Shown here: in pieces, positions 30,692 to 39,337 of the stretch
Position numbering within the stretch: position 1 is the stretch's first letter
Layout of the letters: each line of letters opens with the position of its first letter
From: Acetobacter thailandicus
GTDB lineage: Bacteria; Pseudomonadota; Alphaproteobacteria; Acetobacterales; Acetobacteraceae
Reading direction: 5' to 3'
Assembly (NCBI RefSeq): GCF_011516655.1
Contig: NZ_WOSV01000002.1
Location: 310,001 to 374,000 of the forward strand
Length of the DNA: 64,000 nucleotides
Notes under the pieces: generated by a model
What the model saw: only the letters and a program-made list of their open reading frames with translations
What the model was told of the DNA's origin: nothing
Database searches by the model: none
Program-made: the position numbers and the translations under genes

Positions 30692-31165
30692 TCAGGTATT
30701 ATCGCGGGCAAGACTATCAAGTGCTGCCTGCAAAATATAAGCGGCGGCCAGCTGGTCGACCACATCTGCCCGTTTCCTGCGCGAAAGATCGGCCTCATCA
30801 ATGAGCATACGGTTTACCGCTGCGGACGAAAGGCGCTCGTCCCACAGGCAGGCGGGCAGACCAGTCTGCACCGTCAGTTCCAGCGCCCAGTCTCTGACAG
30901 CCTGAGCCGCCGGCCCGAATGAACCGTCAAGGGATAATGGCATACCGATCACCATTCCTGCAACCTCGTGCTCCTGAGCAAGAGTGCGCAGCGCAGCAGC
31001 CATGGCACCCAGCCGGCCCCGTTTTATGGTTGCAAACGGCGTGGCCACCATGCGCGAAACATCAGAAAGTGCCAGGCCGACCTGTTTTTTACCCGGGTCT
31101 ATGCCCAGCAGACGGGCATGACGGGGAAGAGCCGAACAGAGTTCAGAAAAAGTAAGAAGTGTCAT
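30692..31165 (-). CDS. ruvX: Putative pre-16S rRNA nuclease YqgF/RuvX
   Basis: A 157-residue RNase H-fold protein of the YqgF family, needed for 16S rRNA 5'-end maturation in E. coli and earlier called a Holliday junction resolvase. The N-terminal LLGIDPGKKQVGLALSD holds the first catalytic Asp. GMPLSLDGSFGPAA, WDERLSSAAVNRML and the late Asp in DVVDQLAAAYILQ complete the site. The ATG at 31165 is preferred over an in-frame GTG 9 nt upstream. It is divergent from gatC. Confidence 0.9.
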   Translation of the reverse strand: MTLLTFSELCSALPRHARLLGIDPGKKQVGLALSDVSRMVATPFATIKRGRLGAMAAALRTLAQEHEVAGMVIGMPLSLDGSFGPAAQAVRDWALELTVQTGLPACLWDERLSSAAVNRMLIDEADLSRRKRADVVDQLAAAYILQAALDSLARDNT

Positions 31166-31246
31166 TGCACACACCGGTATGTTGCCACGAGCGCAATTAT
31201 GCTAGAGTTTTTTTTTCTGAATACAGCCTGAAGAGGGTCTGCCACC

Positions 31247-31534
31247 ATGTCGCTCGACATTGCGACCACACGACGCATTGCAAAACTGGCCCGTATTGGC
31301 CTTGCAGATGATGAACTTGAAACCGTCCGCCAGAAGCTTGACGGCATTCTTGACTGGTTTAACCAGCTCTCCGAAGTGAATGTCGAGGGCATAGCACCAA
31401 TGGTTGGCACAGAGACGGAAGCCATGCGACAGCGTGAAGATGTCGTTACGGATGGCAACTGTCAGGAGGCCGTCCTGTCCTGTGCGCCAGATAAATCTGG
31501 TCCTTTTTACACAGTACCCAAGGTTATTGAATAA
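31247..31534 (+). CDS. gatC: Asp/Glu-tRNA amidotransferase subunit C
   Basis: Small scaffold subunit of GatCAB, which amidates Glu-tRNA(Gln) and/or Asp-tRNA(Asn). The 95 residues match the family: [31 protein letters not shown] and the C-terminal [22 protein letters not shown] lies about 8 nt before the ATG. It opens a gatC-gatA-gatB operon; gatA starts one base after its stop codon. Confidence 0.95.
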   Translation: MSLDIATTRRIAKLARIGLADDELETVRQKLDGILDWFNQLSEVNVEGIAPMVGTETEAMRQREDVVTDGNCQEAVLSCAPDKSGPFYTVPKVIE

Positions 31535-31535
31535 G

Positions 31536-33023
31536 ATGCTCACCGGACTGACACTCACCGAAGCCCGCGCAGGCCTCGCTGCGCGCAAATTTTCTGCGCG
31601 CGAACTTGCAGCCGCGCATCTCAGTGCCATTAACAGCCTGAACCCCAAACTGAACGCTTATATTACGGTTATCCCTGAAAAAGATGTTCTCGCTGCTGCC
31701 GATTCTTCTGATGCGCACTACGCCGCTGGCACAGCCCGCCCGATGGAAGGTCTGCCAATAGGCATTAAAGACCTTTTCTGCACCAGAGGTGTTAAAACCA
31801 CAGCAGCCAGCAAAATGCTTGCTGATTTTATTCCGCCTTATGAAAGCACTGTCACAGCACAGCTGCTTGCCTCGGGCTCTGTCTTCCTTGGCAAAACAAA
31901 CCTTGATGAATTTGCTATGGGGTCAGCTAATATTAACTCTGCTGCCGGTCCTGTTGTCAGCCCATGGCAGCGTAAGGGTGACGAAAAAGCGGCTCTGGTT
32001 CCCGGCGGGTCATCAGGCGGGTCAGCTGCCGCTGTTGCTGCCGGCCTCGCGCTTGCCGCTACCGGCACTGACACAGGCGGCTCTATTCGTCAGCCAGCCG
32101 CCTATTGTGGCATTGTTGGCCTGAAGCCAACCTATGGCCGGTGCAGCCGCTGGGGCACAATTGCCTTCGCAAGCTCGCTTGACCAGGCCGGGCCAATGAC
32201 CCGCACCGTGGCAGATGCTGCCCTGATGCTTGAAGCCATGGCTGGCTTTGATGAAAAAGACAGCACAAGCGCAAATAAACCCGTGCCGGCTTTTTCAAAA
32301 GCTGTCGGTAAAAGCGTCAAAGGCCTGCGCGTTGGTATTCCGGCTGAGTATCGCGCCCCCGGCCTTGCCCCTGAAATTTCTGCCATATGGGAACAGGGCA
32401 TTGCATGGCTACGTGAAGCCGGCTGTGAAATTGTTGATGTCTCTTTGCCACACACCAGATATGGCCTGGCAACATATTACATCATTGCCCCGGCCGAATG
32501 CTCATCAAACCTGGCCCGCTATGACGGCGTGCGCTTTGGCTCACGCGCAGAGGCACCGTCTCTCGACGAGCTGTACGAGCGCACCCGCGCTGAAGGCTTT
32601 GGCGAAGAAGTACGCAATCGTATTCTGATGGGCACTTATGTTCTGTCAGCCGGATATTATGATGCCTACTATCTGAAAGCACAGAAGGTCAGAAACCTGA
32701 TCCGCCGTGACTTTACAGAAGCATTTGAAAAAGTTGACGTGCTGCTGGCACCAACTGCACCAAGCGCTGCATTTGCTCAGGGTGAAAATTCTTCTGACCC
32801 GGTACAGATGTATCTGAACGATATCTTTACCGTGCCTGCCAGCATGGCCGGCGTGCCTGCCCTCTCTGTGCCTGCCGGACTCGACAGCCAGGGACTGCCA
32901 CTGGGGCTGCAGATTATCGGCCGCCATTTTGACGAAGAAACTGTACTGTCAGCCGGGAGTGTTATTGAAGCTGCCGCAGGCTTTACCCACAAACCCGCAT
33001 TGTTTGCGGAGGCAGGTCTATGA
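31536..33023 (+). CDS. gatA: Asp/Glu-tRNA amidotransferase subunit A (amidase)
   Basis: Glutaminase subunit, releasing ammonia for GatB. The 495 residues carry the amidase-signature triad: Lys in [10 protein letters not shown], and the two serines in [15 protein letters not shown] and [11 protein letters not shown]. The frame runs 132 nt further upstream inside gatC, but the ATG right after the gatC stop gives the standard N-terminus ([14 protein letters not shown]). Translation is probably coupled to gatC because the AAGG site is about 12 nt away. The end overlaps gatB by 4 nt. Confidence 0.96.
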   Translation: MLTGLTLTEARAGLAARKFSARELAAAHLSAINSLNPKLNAYITVIPEKDVLAAADSSDAHYAAGTARPMEGLPIGIKDLFCTRGVKTTAASKMLADFIPPYESTVTAQLLASGSVFLGKTNLDEFAMGSANINSAAGPVVSPWQRKGDEKAALVPGGSSGGSAAAVAAGLALAATGTDTGGSIRQPAAYCGIVGLKPTYGRCSRWGTIAFASSLDQAGPMTRTVADAALMLEAMAGFDEKDSTSANKPVPAFSKAVGKSVKGLRVGIPAEYRAPGLAPEISAIWEQGIAWLREAGCEIVDVSLPHTRYGLATYYIIAPAECSSNLARYDGVRFGSRAEAPSLDELYERTRAEGFGEEVRNRILMGTYVLSAGYYDAYYLKAQKVRNLIRRDFTEAFEKVDVLLAPTAPSAAFAQGENSSDPVQMYLNDIFTVPASMAGVPALSVPAGLDSQGLPLGLQIIGRHFDEETVLSAGSVIEAAAGFTHKPALFAEAGL

Positions 33024-34474
33024 GCTATACAATCGAAGGTAAAACCGGCATCTGGGAAATCGTGGTGGGCCTTGAAGTGCATGCCCAGATCGTCAGCAAC
33101 TCCAAGCTGTTCTCAGGAGCCTCAACCCGCTTTGGTGGCGAGCCGAACTCGCAGGTGAGCCTGGTTGATGCGGCTTTCCCCGGCATGCTGCCTGTTATCA
33201 ATAAAGAATGTGTCGCTCAGGCCGTGCGTACCGGCCTCGGGCTGAATGCCCGCATTAACCTGCAAAGCCGGTTTGATCGCAAAAACTATTTTTATGCTGA
33301 TCTGCCTCAGGGCTACCAGATCAGCCAGTTCGAATACCCGATTGTTGGCGAAGGCACGGTAGAGATCGAACTGCAGAATGGCGAAACACGCCAGATTGGC
33401 ATTACCCGCCTGCATATGGAGCAGGACGCCGGTAAGCTGCTGCACGACCAGGACCCGAGCCGCTCTTTTGTTGACCTGAACCGTTCAGGCATTGCCCTGA
33501 TGGAGATTGTCAGCGAGCCGGATATCCGCGCCCCTGAAGAAGCCGGTGCCTACCTGCGCAAGCTACGTCAGATTCTACGCTATCTGGGCACCTGTGACGG
33601 CAACATGGAAGAGGGCTCAATGCGTGCTGACGTTAATGTCTCAGTACGCAAGGCTGGTGAACCTTTCCGCACACGCTGTGAAATTAAAAACGTTAACTCC
33701 ATTCGCTTTGTGATGCAGGCTATTGAAGCAGAAGCCGTGCGTCAGATTGAGATCTGGGAAAACGGTGGCGAAGTTGACCAGGAAACCCGCCTGTTCGATG
33801 CTGCACGCGGTGAAACCCGCACCATGCGCTCAAAAGAAGATGCGCATGATTACCGCTATTTCCCCGACCCTGACCTGCTGCCTCTGGTCATTGAGCAGTC
33901 ATGGGTTGATGAACTGAAAAAAGCCCTGCCTGAACTGCCTGATGCAAAAAGAGCCCGCTTCCAGCAGGAATATGGCATTACCTCTTACGATGCAGGCGTT
34001 CTGGTCGCTGAACAGATTACGGCTGACTTCTTTGAGACTGTCGCAAAAGGACGTGATGGTAAGCTGGCTGTCACATGGGTTACGGGAGACCTGTTCGCTG
34101 CCCTGAACCGCACGAGCCGCACCCTTGAAGACAGCCCTGTCAGCGCGGCTTCTCTCGGCAAAATGCTGGATCTGATTACTGATGGCACCATCAATGGCAA
34201 AATTGCCAAAGATGTTTTTGAAACCATGGTTGAAACCGGTGACGAACCCGAAGACATTGTGGAGAAAAAAGGCCTGAAACAGGTAACTGATACCGGCGTG
34301 ATTGATACCGCTATTGATGACATCATGACAAAGCATGCCGATAAGGTTGCTGAATACCGTTCAGGCAAAGATAAACTCTTTGGCTTTTTTGTCGGTCAGG
34401 TCATGAAAGAAACTAAGGGCAAAGCCAACCCGGCTCTGGTCAATGAAGCGCTGAAAGCGAAGCTCGACCAGTAA
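33020..34474 (+). CDS. gatB: Asp/Glu-tRNA amidotransferase subunit B
   Basis: tRNA-binding kinase/amidase-transfer subunit that activates and amidates Glu- or Asp-tRNA. The 484 residues include [13 protein letters not shown], the metal-site region [30 protein letters not shown], and the C-terminal YqeY-like tail ending [13 protein letters not shown]. The ATG overlaps the gatA stop (ATGA). A perfect 22-bp palindrome follows the stop. Presence of GatCAB fits a genome lacking a glutaminyl- or asparaginyl-tRNA synthetase, which cannot be checked here. Confidence 0.97.
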   Translation: MSYTIEGKTGIWEIVVGLEVHAQIVSNSKLFSGASTRFGGEPNSQVSLVDAAFPGMLPVINKECVAQAVRTGLGLNARINLQSRFDRKNYFYADLPQGYQISQFEYPIVGEGTVEIELQNGETRQIGITRLHMEQDAGKLLHDQDPSRSFVDLNRSGIALMEIVSEPDIRAPEEAGAYLRKLRQILRYLGTCDGNMEEGSMRADVNVSVRKAGEPFRTRCEIKNVNSIRFVMQAIEAEAVRQIEIWENGGEVDQETRLFDAARGETRTMRSKEDAHDYRYFPDPDLLPLVIEQSWVDELKKALPELPDAKRARFQQEYGITSYDAGVLVAEQITADFFETVAKGRDGKLAVTWVTGDLFAALNRTSRTLEDSPVSAASLGKMLDLITDGTINGKIAKDVFETMVETGDEPEDIVEKKGLKQVTDTGVIDTAIDDIMTKHADKVAEYRSGKDKLFGFFVGQVMKETKGKANPALVNEALKAKLDQ

Positions 34475-34477
34475 AAA

Positions 34478-34543
34478 ACAGGGAAAATATTTTCCCTGTA
34501 AAAATATGCTCAGGGGGGTTTGACGAAACGTCAGAAACCCCCT
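34478..34543. other. Two stacked hairpins after gatB
   Basis: A perfect 22-bp palindrome (34478-34499, arms ACAGGGAAAAT) is followed by a second hairpin (34512-34543) with AGGGGGGTTT/AAACCCCCCT-type arms and a 2-nt bulge. The first has a T-run only when read on the minus strand. They lie between gatB and the tRNA gene and may end gatB transcription or shield its 3' end. Confidence 0.5.
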
Positions 34544-34587
34544 AAAAGCAGTCCTGCAAACGTCGTGTAACTTACACTCTTTTTTGC

Positions 34588-34679
34588 GGAGGGGTGGCCG
34601 AGTGGCTGAAGGCGACGGTTTGCTAAACCGTTATACGGGTTAAACCGTATCGAGGGTTCGAATCCCTTCCCCTCCGCCA
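34588..34679 (+). tRNA. tRNA-Ser (anticodon GCU)
   Basis: A 92-nt class II tRNA: acceptor GGAGGGG/CCCCTCC, discriminator G and encoded CCA (34677-34679). The anticodon stem is ACGGT/ACCGT with loop TTGCTAA; anticodon GCT at 34622-34624 reads AGC and AGU. A long variable arm (TACGGGTTAAACCGTA region) is typical of tRNA-Ser. The T-arm GGTTCGAATCC is standard. The following 1.4 kb is accessory-like, as is common next to tRNA genes. Confidence 0.97.
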
Positions 34680-34707
34680 TTTTCTTAAAAACTCAAATTT
34701 TCTAAAA

Positions 34708-35358
34708 CTATTTTCTCAGCTTTTCTCTGTGCTGACGAAGATATTTTTTTTGATTTTCATTCAGATCATACCGGATAGATGCACCCTGCGATATGCCCAG
34801 CGTCTGACAAGGATCATCTCCTAACTCTTTAGAAAAAAGCATCACGCCATTGTCTTCAAAGGATATAAGGTGCCTGTCGAATGCAGCGTCAATATTAGCA
34901 ATTAATAGTAACCCATTATCAGCGTCCAGTCGCTCTTCGGGATTAGATTCACTCCACGACTTGATATGAGACGCACGTAGCAGCTCTGGAATTTTTATAT
35001 TTGTAACGGCACACCCAGTGCCTGCCTCTCTGTTTCTGACAAAATTTTATTATTAAGAATATCCTCCTGATCGTTAATCATATTGCTTGCTACTGGAGAA
35101 AGAGAATCATTTCGTAAACTCCAAACTCCCTTACGTTCTTTAACAGGAGATACACGACGAAATAAACTACGACGTCCTTTGTACTGTCCAGTTTCAGGAC
35201 ATGCTTCCTGCAACCGTGCGCGAATGCTATTTACAGGTGTCTTACCTAAAGTTTCATCACGGTAGAGTTTTTTTATTTCTTCCAAAATATCTGGTGCAGT
35301 CGCTTCCCTGTTCAAAAGACCTGAGAGCATCAACGATCATATCAGTAGTAAGCGGCAT
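34708..35358 (-). pseudogene. Broken HNH endonuclease (HNH_2 type)
   Basis: Pieces of one gene lie in three frames. From the minus-strand ATG at 35358 (GGAGG 9 nt upstream) the sequence reads MPLTTDMIVDALRS, then must shift frame near 35320 to NREATAPDILEEIKKLYRD, a winged-helix N-domain, up to SETERQAL near 35010. A second disruption there, with apparently some 20 codons missing, leads into CAVTNIKIPELLRASHIKSW and LDADNGLLLIANIDAAFDRH, the HNH_2 nuclease domain, ending at TAG 34708-34710. Such genes belong to restriction-like defence systems. The two frameshifts and a deletion make it non-functional unless the sequence is wrong. Confidence 0.8.
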
Positions 35359-35786
35359 TTATTGAAACCTCCAAACTCATCACATATAAATTTTTACTCT
35401 ATAAAACTCTTTACCTTCACCTATAAAAAACCTACCATACTCATAATTAAAAATATTTATTCTCAAAAACCCCTTCATATTTTAAATGGATCACAATATG
35501 CGTGCTTTAATAAGTTTTTTAATTGTCATTATGGCTTATATCGCAAGTCAGATTTATTATTTTTTCGGCATGAAAAAACGATAAATACTTCTTCTTCACT
35601 TACACCCACCTGCCAGCCGCAGCAGCTCTTGCCAGCAGGCCGGACATTCACGAGATGCAGACCGTACTCTGAAGCGGGAGGCTTCTGTTTTGTAAAAATA
35701 AAAATCTCAAACAAAGGCGGTTATATTTTTCTAATCTGCTACGACATGCGCTGATACAAACAGCCCGGTTCCGACATATTTTACAA
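35359..35786. other. AT-rich intergenic stretch
   Basis: Apart from the possible 28-residue membrane peptide, nothing convincing is seen. A 130-codon plus-strand frame (35362-35754) exists but has no family features and a composition unlike the surrounding genes. Confidence 0.5.
35498..35584 (+). CDS. Possible 28-residue single-helix membrane peptide
   Basis: A short frame, ATG to TAA, coding for MRALISFLIVIMAYIASQIY then YFFGMKKR: one hydrophobic helix with a positive C-terminal end, like small membrane peptides of type I toxin systems or regulatory miniproteins. GGAT lies 7 nt upstream. It sits in the otherwise empty, AT-rich 35359-35786 stretch between the broken HNH gene and a lipoprotein gene. 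No homologue is recognised and chance cannot be excluded. Confidence 0.3.
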   Translation: MRALISFLIVIMAYIASQIYYFFGMKKR

Positions 35787-36089
35787 CTACTCCGGCATAA
35801 TATTCACATCATCTTTGTTAACGCCGTAAACACATTTCTTATTTTTGTAAGCTTGCTCTGCCTGGTGGTAATGCCTGTCTGAGATGCCACCAACAACAAG
35901 AGCATTCATCGTTTTAAGAGAATACACCACATCAAGGTGTAATTTTGTGGTTAGTGCCAGCAAAGAGCTCCGACATACAGCGCTGCCTTCATGATAGATA
36001 ATCAGAGTGTTTTTGCCTTTTTCATTCTCATGACCTGAACAGGCAGATAAAAGACACAAAAACGCAGCGCTGATCATACGACACTTCAT
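35787..36089 (-). CDS. Small lipoprotein, possibly I9 protease-inhibitor-like
   Basis: A 100-residue predicted lipoprotein: MKCRMISAAFLCLLSACSG has the lipobox LSAC, so Cys17 would be lipidated. The mature part (NTLIIYHEGSAVCRSS, LHLDVVYSLKTMNALVVGG, YKNKKCVYGVNKDDVNIMP) has the order of a subtilisin propeptide/I9 inhibitor domain: a strand, a hydrophobic 'N-A-L-V-V' strand, then a helix and a C-terminal 'V-x-x-V-x-x-D' strand. This resemblance is by eye only. ATG 36089 is favoured over 36104 because it gives a normal lipoprotein signal. It is the gene next to the MFS transporter but has its own spacing. Confidence 0.55.
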   Translation of the reverse strand: MKCRMISAAFLCLLSACSGHENEKGKNTLIIYHEGSAVCRSSLLALTTKLHLDVVYSLKTMNALVVGGISDRHYHQAEQAYKNKKCVYGVNKDDVNIMPE

Positions 36090-36142
36090 AATATTCACCA
36101 CCACTCAGGTATGACGCCACAGACATCAGCAAACAACAGGGC

Positions 36143-37618
36143 TTATCGCCCTGTGTTATAAAACGTACCTTTGTGTAGCCTCTGTTCAATTTCCTCAAGT
36201 GTTGTACCGGCTGTTTCAGGCACAAAAGCCCATACAAAAACAAAAGACAGCACATTAATCAGGCCAAAAAGCCAGAAGGTGCCTGTTGTACCAAGTGCAT
36301 TCACAAGCGTTAATGTAACAAGCGATACAACAGTATCAGACAACCAGACAGTCGCGCTGGCCAGGCCCATCGCTTTACCGCGTATTTCGAGCGGAAACAC
36401 CTCTGAGGCAATCAGCCAGACAGCGACGGACAAAGATCCGAAATTGAAAAAGATATAACCCAGCAAAGCAGCAAGCATTACCACCATACGCAAACCGGCA
36501 ATCGGCGCTGAACTAAGAAAAATGCTGCCCAGAACAAAAAGAGATAAAGCTGCAAAAGGCAACATAACCAGAAGCATCCGGCGCCGCCCGACACGGTCAA
36601 TCAGGGCAATACCCATCATGGTTGTAATGGTCGAGGTCAGACCAATACCAACAGAGGTCAGCAGAGCAGCAGAACTCCCAAGTCCGGCCTGAGCCAGAAT
36701 AATGGGAGCATAATAAACAACGACATTAGGCCCTGAGAGCTGAGAGAGCGCAGCAACCCCTAAAGCCGCGATAAGAGCCGGGCGAACCCATGCCTGCTTT
36801 AGTCCACTCCAGCCGCTCTCACCCGTCTGCTGCTCATGTGCGCTAAGCAGGTCATCCAGCTCCTGCCGAACCGGGTCATGATGCCCACGCAGACGATATA
36901 AAACAGCAATTGCCCGCTCCTCCTCATGATTATGAAGAAGCCAGCGGGGACTTTCCGGCAAGAAAAACATGCCCAAAGCAAGCAGAGCTGCAGGTATAAC
37001 CCCGAGGTTAAACATCGTGCGCCAGCAATCAGATGGCCCGGCAAGCTCGTATCCGGTAAAAAATGCAACAAGCAAACCAAGGGAAAAAACCATCTGAAAC
37101 AACGAGACGAGGCTGCCGCGTAATTCTGCCGGGGCAAGCTCAGCCACATAAACAGGGATAATTTGTGTCGTTGCCCCGACAGCGGCCCCCAGAAACAACC
37201 TGGCAATAATAAGTGTTGTCTGATCAGGTGCGAAACCACACCCGAGGGAAGCCGCTATAAAAACAGCCGCTGCACAGATTGTCGTGAGGCGACGACCATA
37301 CCGGTCAGCCACCGGCCCGCTGATCAGAGCCCCCGCAACAGCACCCAGGTTAAGTGCGGCTGCTATCCACTCCTGCCCTGCCGTTGAAAGGGAAAAACTG
37401 CGCGTCACATAAATAAGGGCTGAGGCAATAATACCGGTGTCATACCCAAAAAGAAGCCCGCCAATGGCAGCAATTGCTGCTGCCATAATCACGTAACGCC
37501 GGGCCTCGCGTGAGCGGTCCTGAAGATGGGCAAACTGCGGAAGCAGTTTTCTGATACGTGCCCTGATTAAAGAGTGACGATTATGCTCCTCCTGAGAGGC
37601 CGGATGTGATGCGGGCAT
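36143..37618 (-). CDS. MFS sugar-porter-family transporter
   Basis: A 491-residue, 12-helix inner-membrane transporter of the sugar porter group. Diagnostic motifs: GGLLFGYDTGIIASAL in helix 1, GPVADRYGRR after helix 2, PESPRWLL before the central loop, DRVGRRRM, and PETAGTTLEEIEQ at the C-terminus. The substrate cannot be read. It lies 11 bp downstream of the shikimate-dehydrogenase gene on the same strand, so it may carry shikimate or quinate as some sugar-porter-family proteins do. Confidence 0.88.
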   Translation of the reverse strand: MPASHPASQEEHNRHSLIRARIRKLLPQFAHLQDRSREARRYVIMAAAIAAIGGLLFGYDTGIIASALIYVTRSFSLSTAGQEWIAAALNLGAVAGALISGPVADRYGRRLTTICAAAVFIAASLGCGFAPDQTTLIIARLFLGAAVGATTQIIPVYVAELAPAELRGSLVSLFQMVFSLGLLVAFFTGYELAGPSDCWRTMFNLGVIPAALLALGMFFLPESPRWLLHNHEEERAIAVLYRLRGHHDPVRQELDDLLSAHEQQTGESGWSGLKQAWVRPALIAALGVAALSQLSGPNVVVYYAPIILAQAGLGSSAALLTSVGIGLTSTITTMMGIALIDRVGRRRMLLVMLPFAALSLFVLGSIFLSSAPIAGLRMVVMLAALLGYIFFNFGSLSVAVWLIASEVFPLEIRGKAMGLASATVWLSDTVVSLVTLTLVNALGTTGTFWLFGLINVLSFVFVWAFVPETAGTTLEEIEQRLHKGTFYNTGR

Positions 37619-37629
37619 GACATGGCCTT

Positions 37630-38490
37630 TCAGTCAGATGAAACACCAAAAATCTCCTGAAGGGTGTTCACCATCGCATCTTCATTAAGTTTACGGCCCA
37701 GCCACAGCTCTGCACCGATAACACCCTGATTAACCAGCATACCAAGGCCATCCAGCGTTATGCAGCCACGTGATTTTGCCTCACGCAGAAATTTTGTTGC
37801 CGGTGGATTAGGGATAACATCTGCCACCACGACTCCCTGTGACAATGTGCCGAGATCAACAGGAGGCAGAGCCTCTTTATCTCCCAGACCAATCGAGGTG
37901 GCATTAATCACCACATCGGCGCCCTCCGGCACGGCAATATCACCCGACCAGGCAACAGCTTTTGCTTCACTTTTTGTATTTTTACGAATCAGCTCAGCAA
38001 TAGCTTCTGCTTTTTCAGGCTTACGGTTGGCGATGGTAATATGCTTTGCACCGGCAAGGCCAAGTTCAACAGCAATGGCACGCGCCGCACCACCTGCACC
38101 AAGCAGCAGAATTTTCTTACCTGAAGGGTCAGTCACTTTCTTTAAGGAAGCAAGAAAGCCCTTACCATCAGTATTATTGCCAGTCAGCTTACCGTCACGG
38201 ATGCTCACGCAGTTGACCGCACCAATAATGCTGGCTGATTCTGCAACCTCATCAAGATATTTAATCACTTCAACTTTATGGGGCAGCGAGCAGTTAAAAC
38301 CCACCCACTCCATCGCCAGTGCACCTTTTACTGCACCTTCAAGATTTTCAGCTTTTACGTCACAGTTGATATACCGTGCATCGATACCATCATGCGCATA
38401 GGCAGCTTCCATCATGGCTACAGTTGGGTTATCCGCGCAGGGAGTTGAAAAAGATCCTGTCAGGATGGCGCGGAAATTTCTGTCTGTCAT
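37630..38490 (-). CDS. aroE: Shikimate/quinate dehydrogenase family protein
   Basis: Oxidoreductase of 286 residues with the AroE fold: an N-terminal substrate domain with GFNCSLPHK (usual form GFNVTxPHK) and NTDGKGFLASL, a Rossmann motif LLGAGGAARAIAVELGLAG, and C-terminal GLGMLVNQGVIGAELW. The Lys and Asp of the catalytic pair are present. The adjacent transporter suggests a catabolic quinate/shikimate role (YdiB/QsuD-like) as an alternative to chorismate synthesis; the sequence alone does not decide. Confidence 0.85.
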   Translation of the reverse strand: MTDRNFRAILTGSFSTPCADNPTVAMMEAAYAHDGIDARYINCDVKAENLEGAVKGALAMEWVGFNCSLPHKVEVIKYLDEVAESASIIGAVNCVSIRDGKLTGNNTDGKGFLASLKKVTDPSGKKILLLGAGGAARAIAVELGLAGAKHITIANRKPEKAEAIAELIRKNTKSEAKAVAWSGDIAVPEGADVVINATSIGLGDKEALPPVDLGTLSQGVVVADVIPNPPATKFLREAKSRGCITLDGLGMLVNQGVIGAELWLGRKLNEDAMVNTLQEIFGVSSD

Positions 38491-38631
38491 GAGATCGCTC
38501 CGGAAAGGTTAAAACTGTAACTTAAACCCCGTATCGCAATACATGATGAGTATGATGTCAAATAATTGTCGAACACATCCTGTTGAGGCGTGCAACTTTT
38601 TCACCACACAACACAGAAAGATACAGACGGA

Positions 38632-39195
38632 ATGAACATTGCACCATCGCAGGGCTTATTATCTGCCACACTTATTCTTGGTGGTGCACGATCAGGCAAA
38701 AGTCGCCATGCAGAAGCACTGATAACTGCCCTTCCCTCCCCCTGGATCTATATTGCCACCGGGAGGGCCTTTGACGATGAAATGCGTGAGCGGATTGGCC
38801 ATCATCAGGCCAGCCGGGCTGATGGCTGGCTGACTGAAGAAGAGCCTCTGAATATTGCCGCCTGCTTTAATAAATATGCCGACAAACCAGTGCTGCTTGA
38901 CTGCCTGACATTATGGCTGACCAACCTGATTCTCGATGGCTGCGATACAGCACTGGCTACCCGACAGCTCATTGAATCACTGAAAAATCGTAAGGCTCCA
39001 GCCGTGCTGGTTGGCAATGAGGTGGGGCTTGGCATTGTGCCTGAAAATAAACTCGCCCGTCGTTTCAGAGATGAAGCCGGTCTGCTGCATCAGCAACTCG
39101 CCTTACATGTTGGCAAAGTTTTATTTGTGGCTGCCGGCCTGCCACTGACACTGAAAGACCAGCAACATCAAAATACCGGCCCTTTAATGCCCTGA
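38632..39195 (+). CDS. cobU: Adenosylcobinamide kinase/guanylyltransferase
   Basis: Phosphorylates adenosylcobinamide and adds GMP for nucleotide-loop assembly of cobalamin. The 187 residues show the P-loop GGARSGKSRHAE, the DExx-like LLDCLTLWLTNLIL, and VGNEVGLGIVPENKLARRFRDE with the GTP/guanylylated His region near the start. The frame extends to a GTG at 38590; the ATG 38632 gives normal family length. The other late cobalamin genes are 2.5 kb downstream on both strands, separated by a regulator and an aldehyde dehydrogenase. Confidence 0.9.
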   Translation: MNIAPSQGLLSATLILGGARSGKSRHAEALITALPSPWIYIATGRAFDDEMRERIGHHQASRADGWLTEEEPLNIAACFNKYADKPVLLDCLTLWLTNLILDGCDTALATRQLIESLKNRKAPAVLVGNEVGLGIVPENKLARRFRDEAGLLHQQLALHVGKVLFVAAGLPLTLKDQQHQNTGPLMP

Positions 39196-39292
39196 AGGGC
39201 AAACTGGCCTGTAATTCACCACACTGCAGACAGACAGGAATAAACCCGCAGCCTCATCTGTCGTGACAAAAACCCGATACACATGCGATTCC

Positions 39293-39330
39293 CGATATAT
39301 CTTGACATTAGATATATCGAGATATATATC
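39293..39330 (+). promoter_or_regulatory. PadR-gene promoter inside inverted repeats
   Basis: A perfect 9-bp inverted repeat CGATATATC/GATATATCG (39293-39301 and 39311-39319) flanks the -35 box TTGACA (39302-39307). Seventeen bases on is a -10-like TATATC (39325-39330), itself part of a further GATATATATCGAG repeat. The coding start is only 8 nt beyond, so the transcript would be nearly leaderless. The layout suggests autorepression by the encoded PadR protein. Confidence 0.65.
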
Positions 39331-39337
39331 GAGAATC

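Noticed and set aside
31404..31535. Longer N-terminus of GatA reaching into gatC
   Set aside because: The frame is merely open; ATG 31536 gives the conserved N-terminus and sits directly after the gatC stop.
35362..35754. 130-codon frame after the broken HNH gene
   Set aside because: Composition and lack of any domain look random; a shorter frame inside it in another phase (35498-35584) is a better candidate.
34588..36140. Integrated element using tRNA-Ser as attachment site
   Set aside because: No integrase and no second copy of the tRNA 3' end was found downstream in the window.
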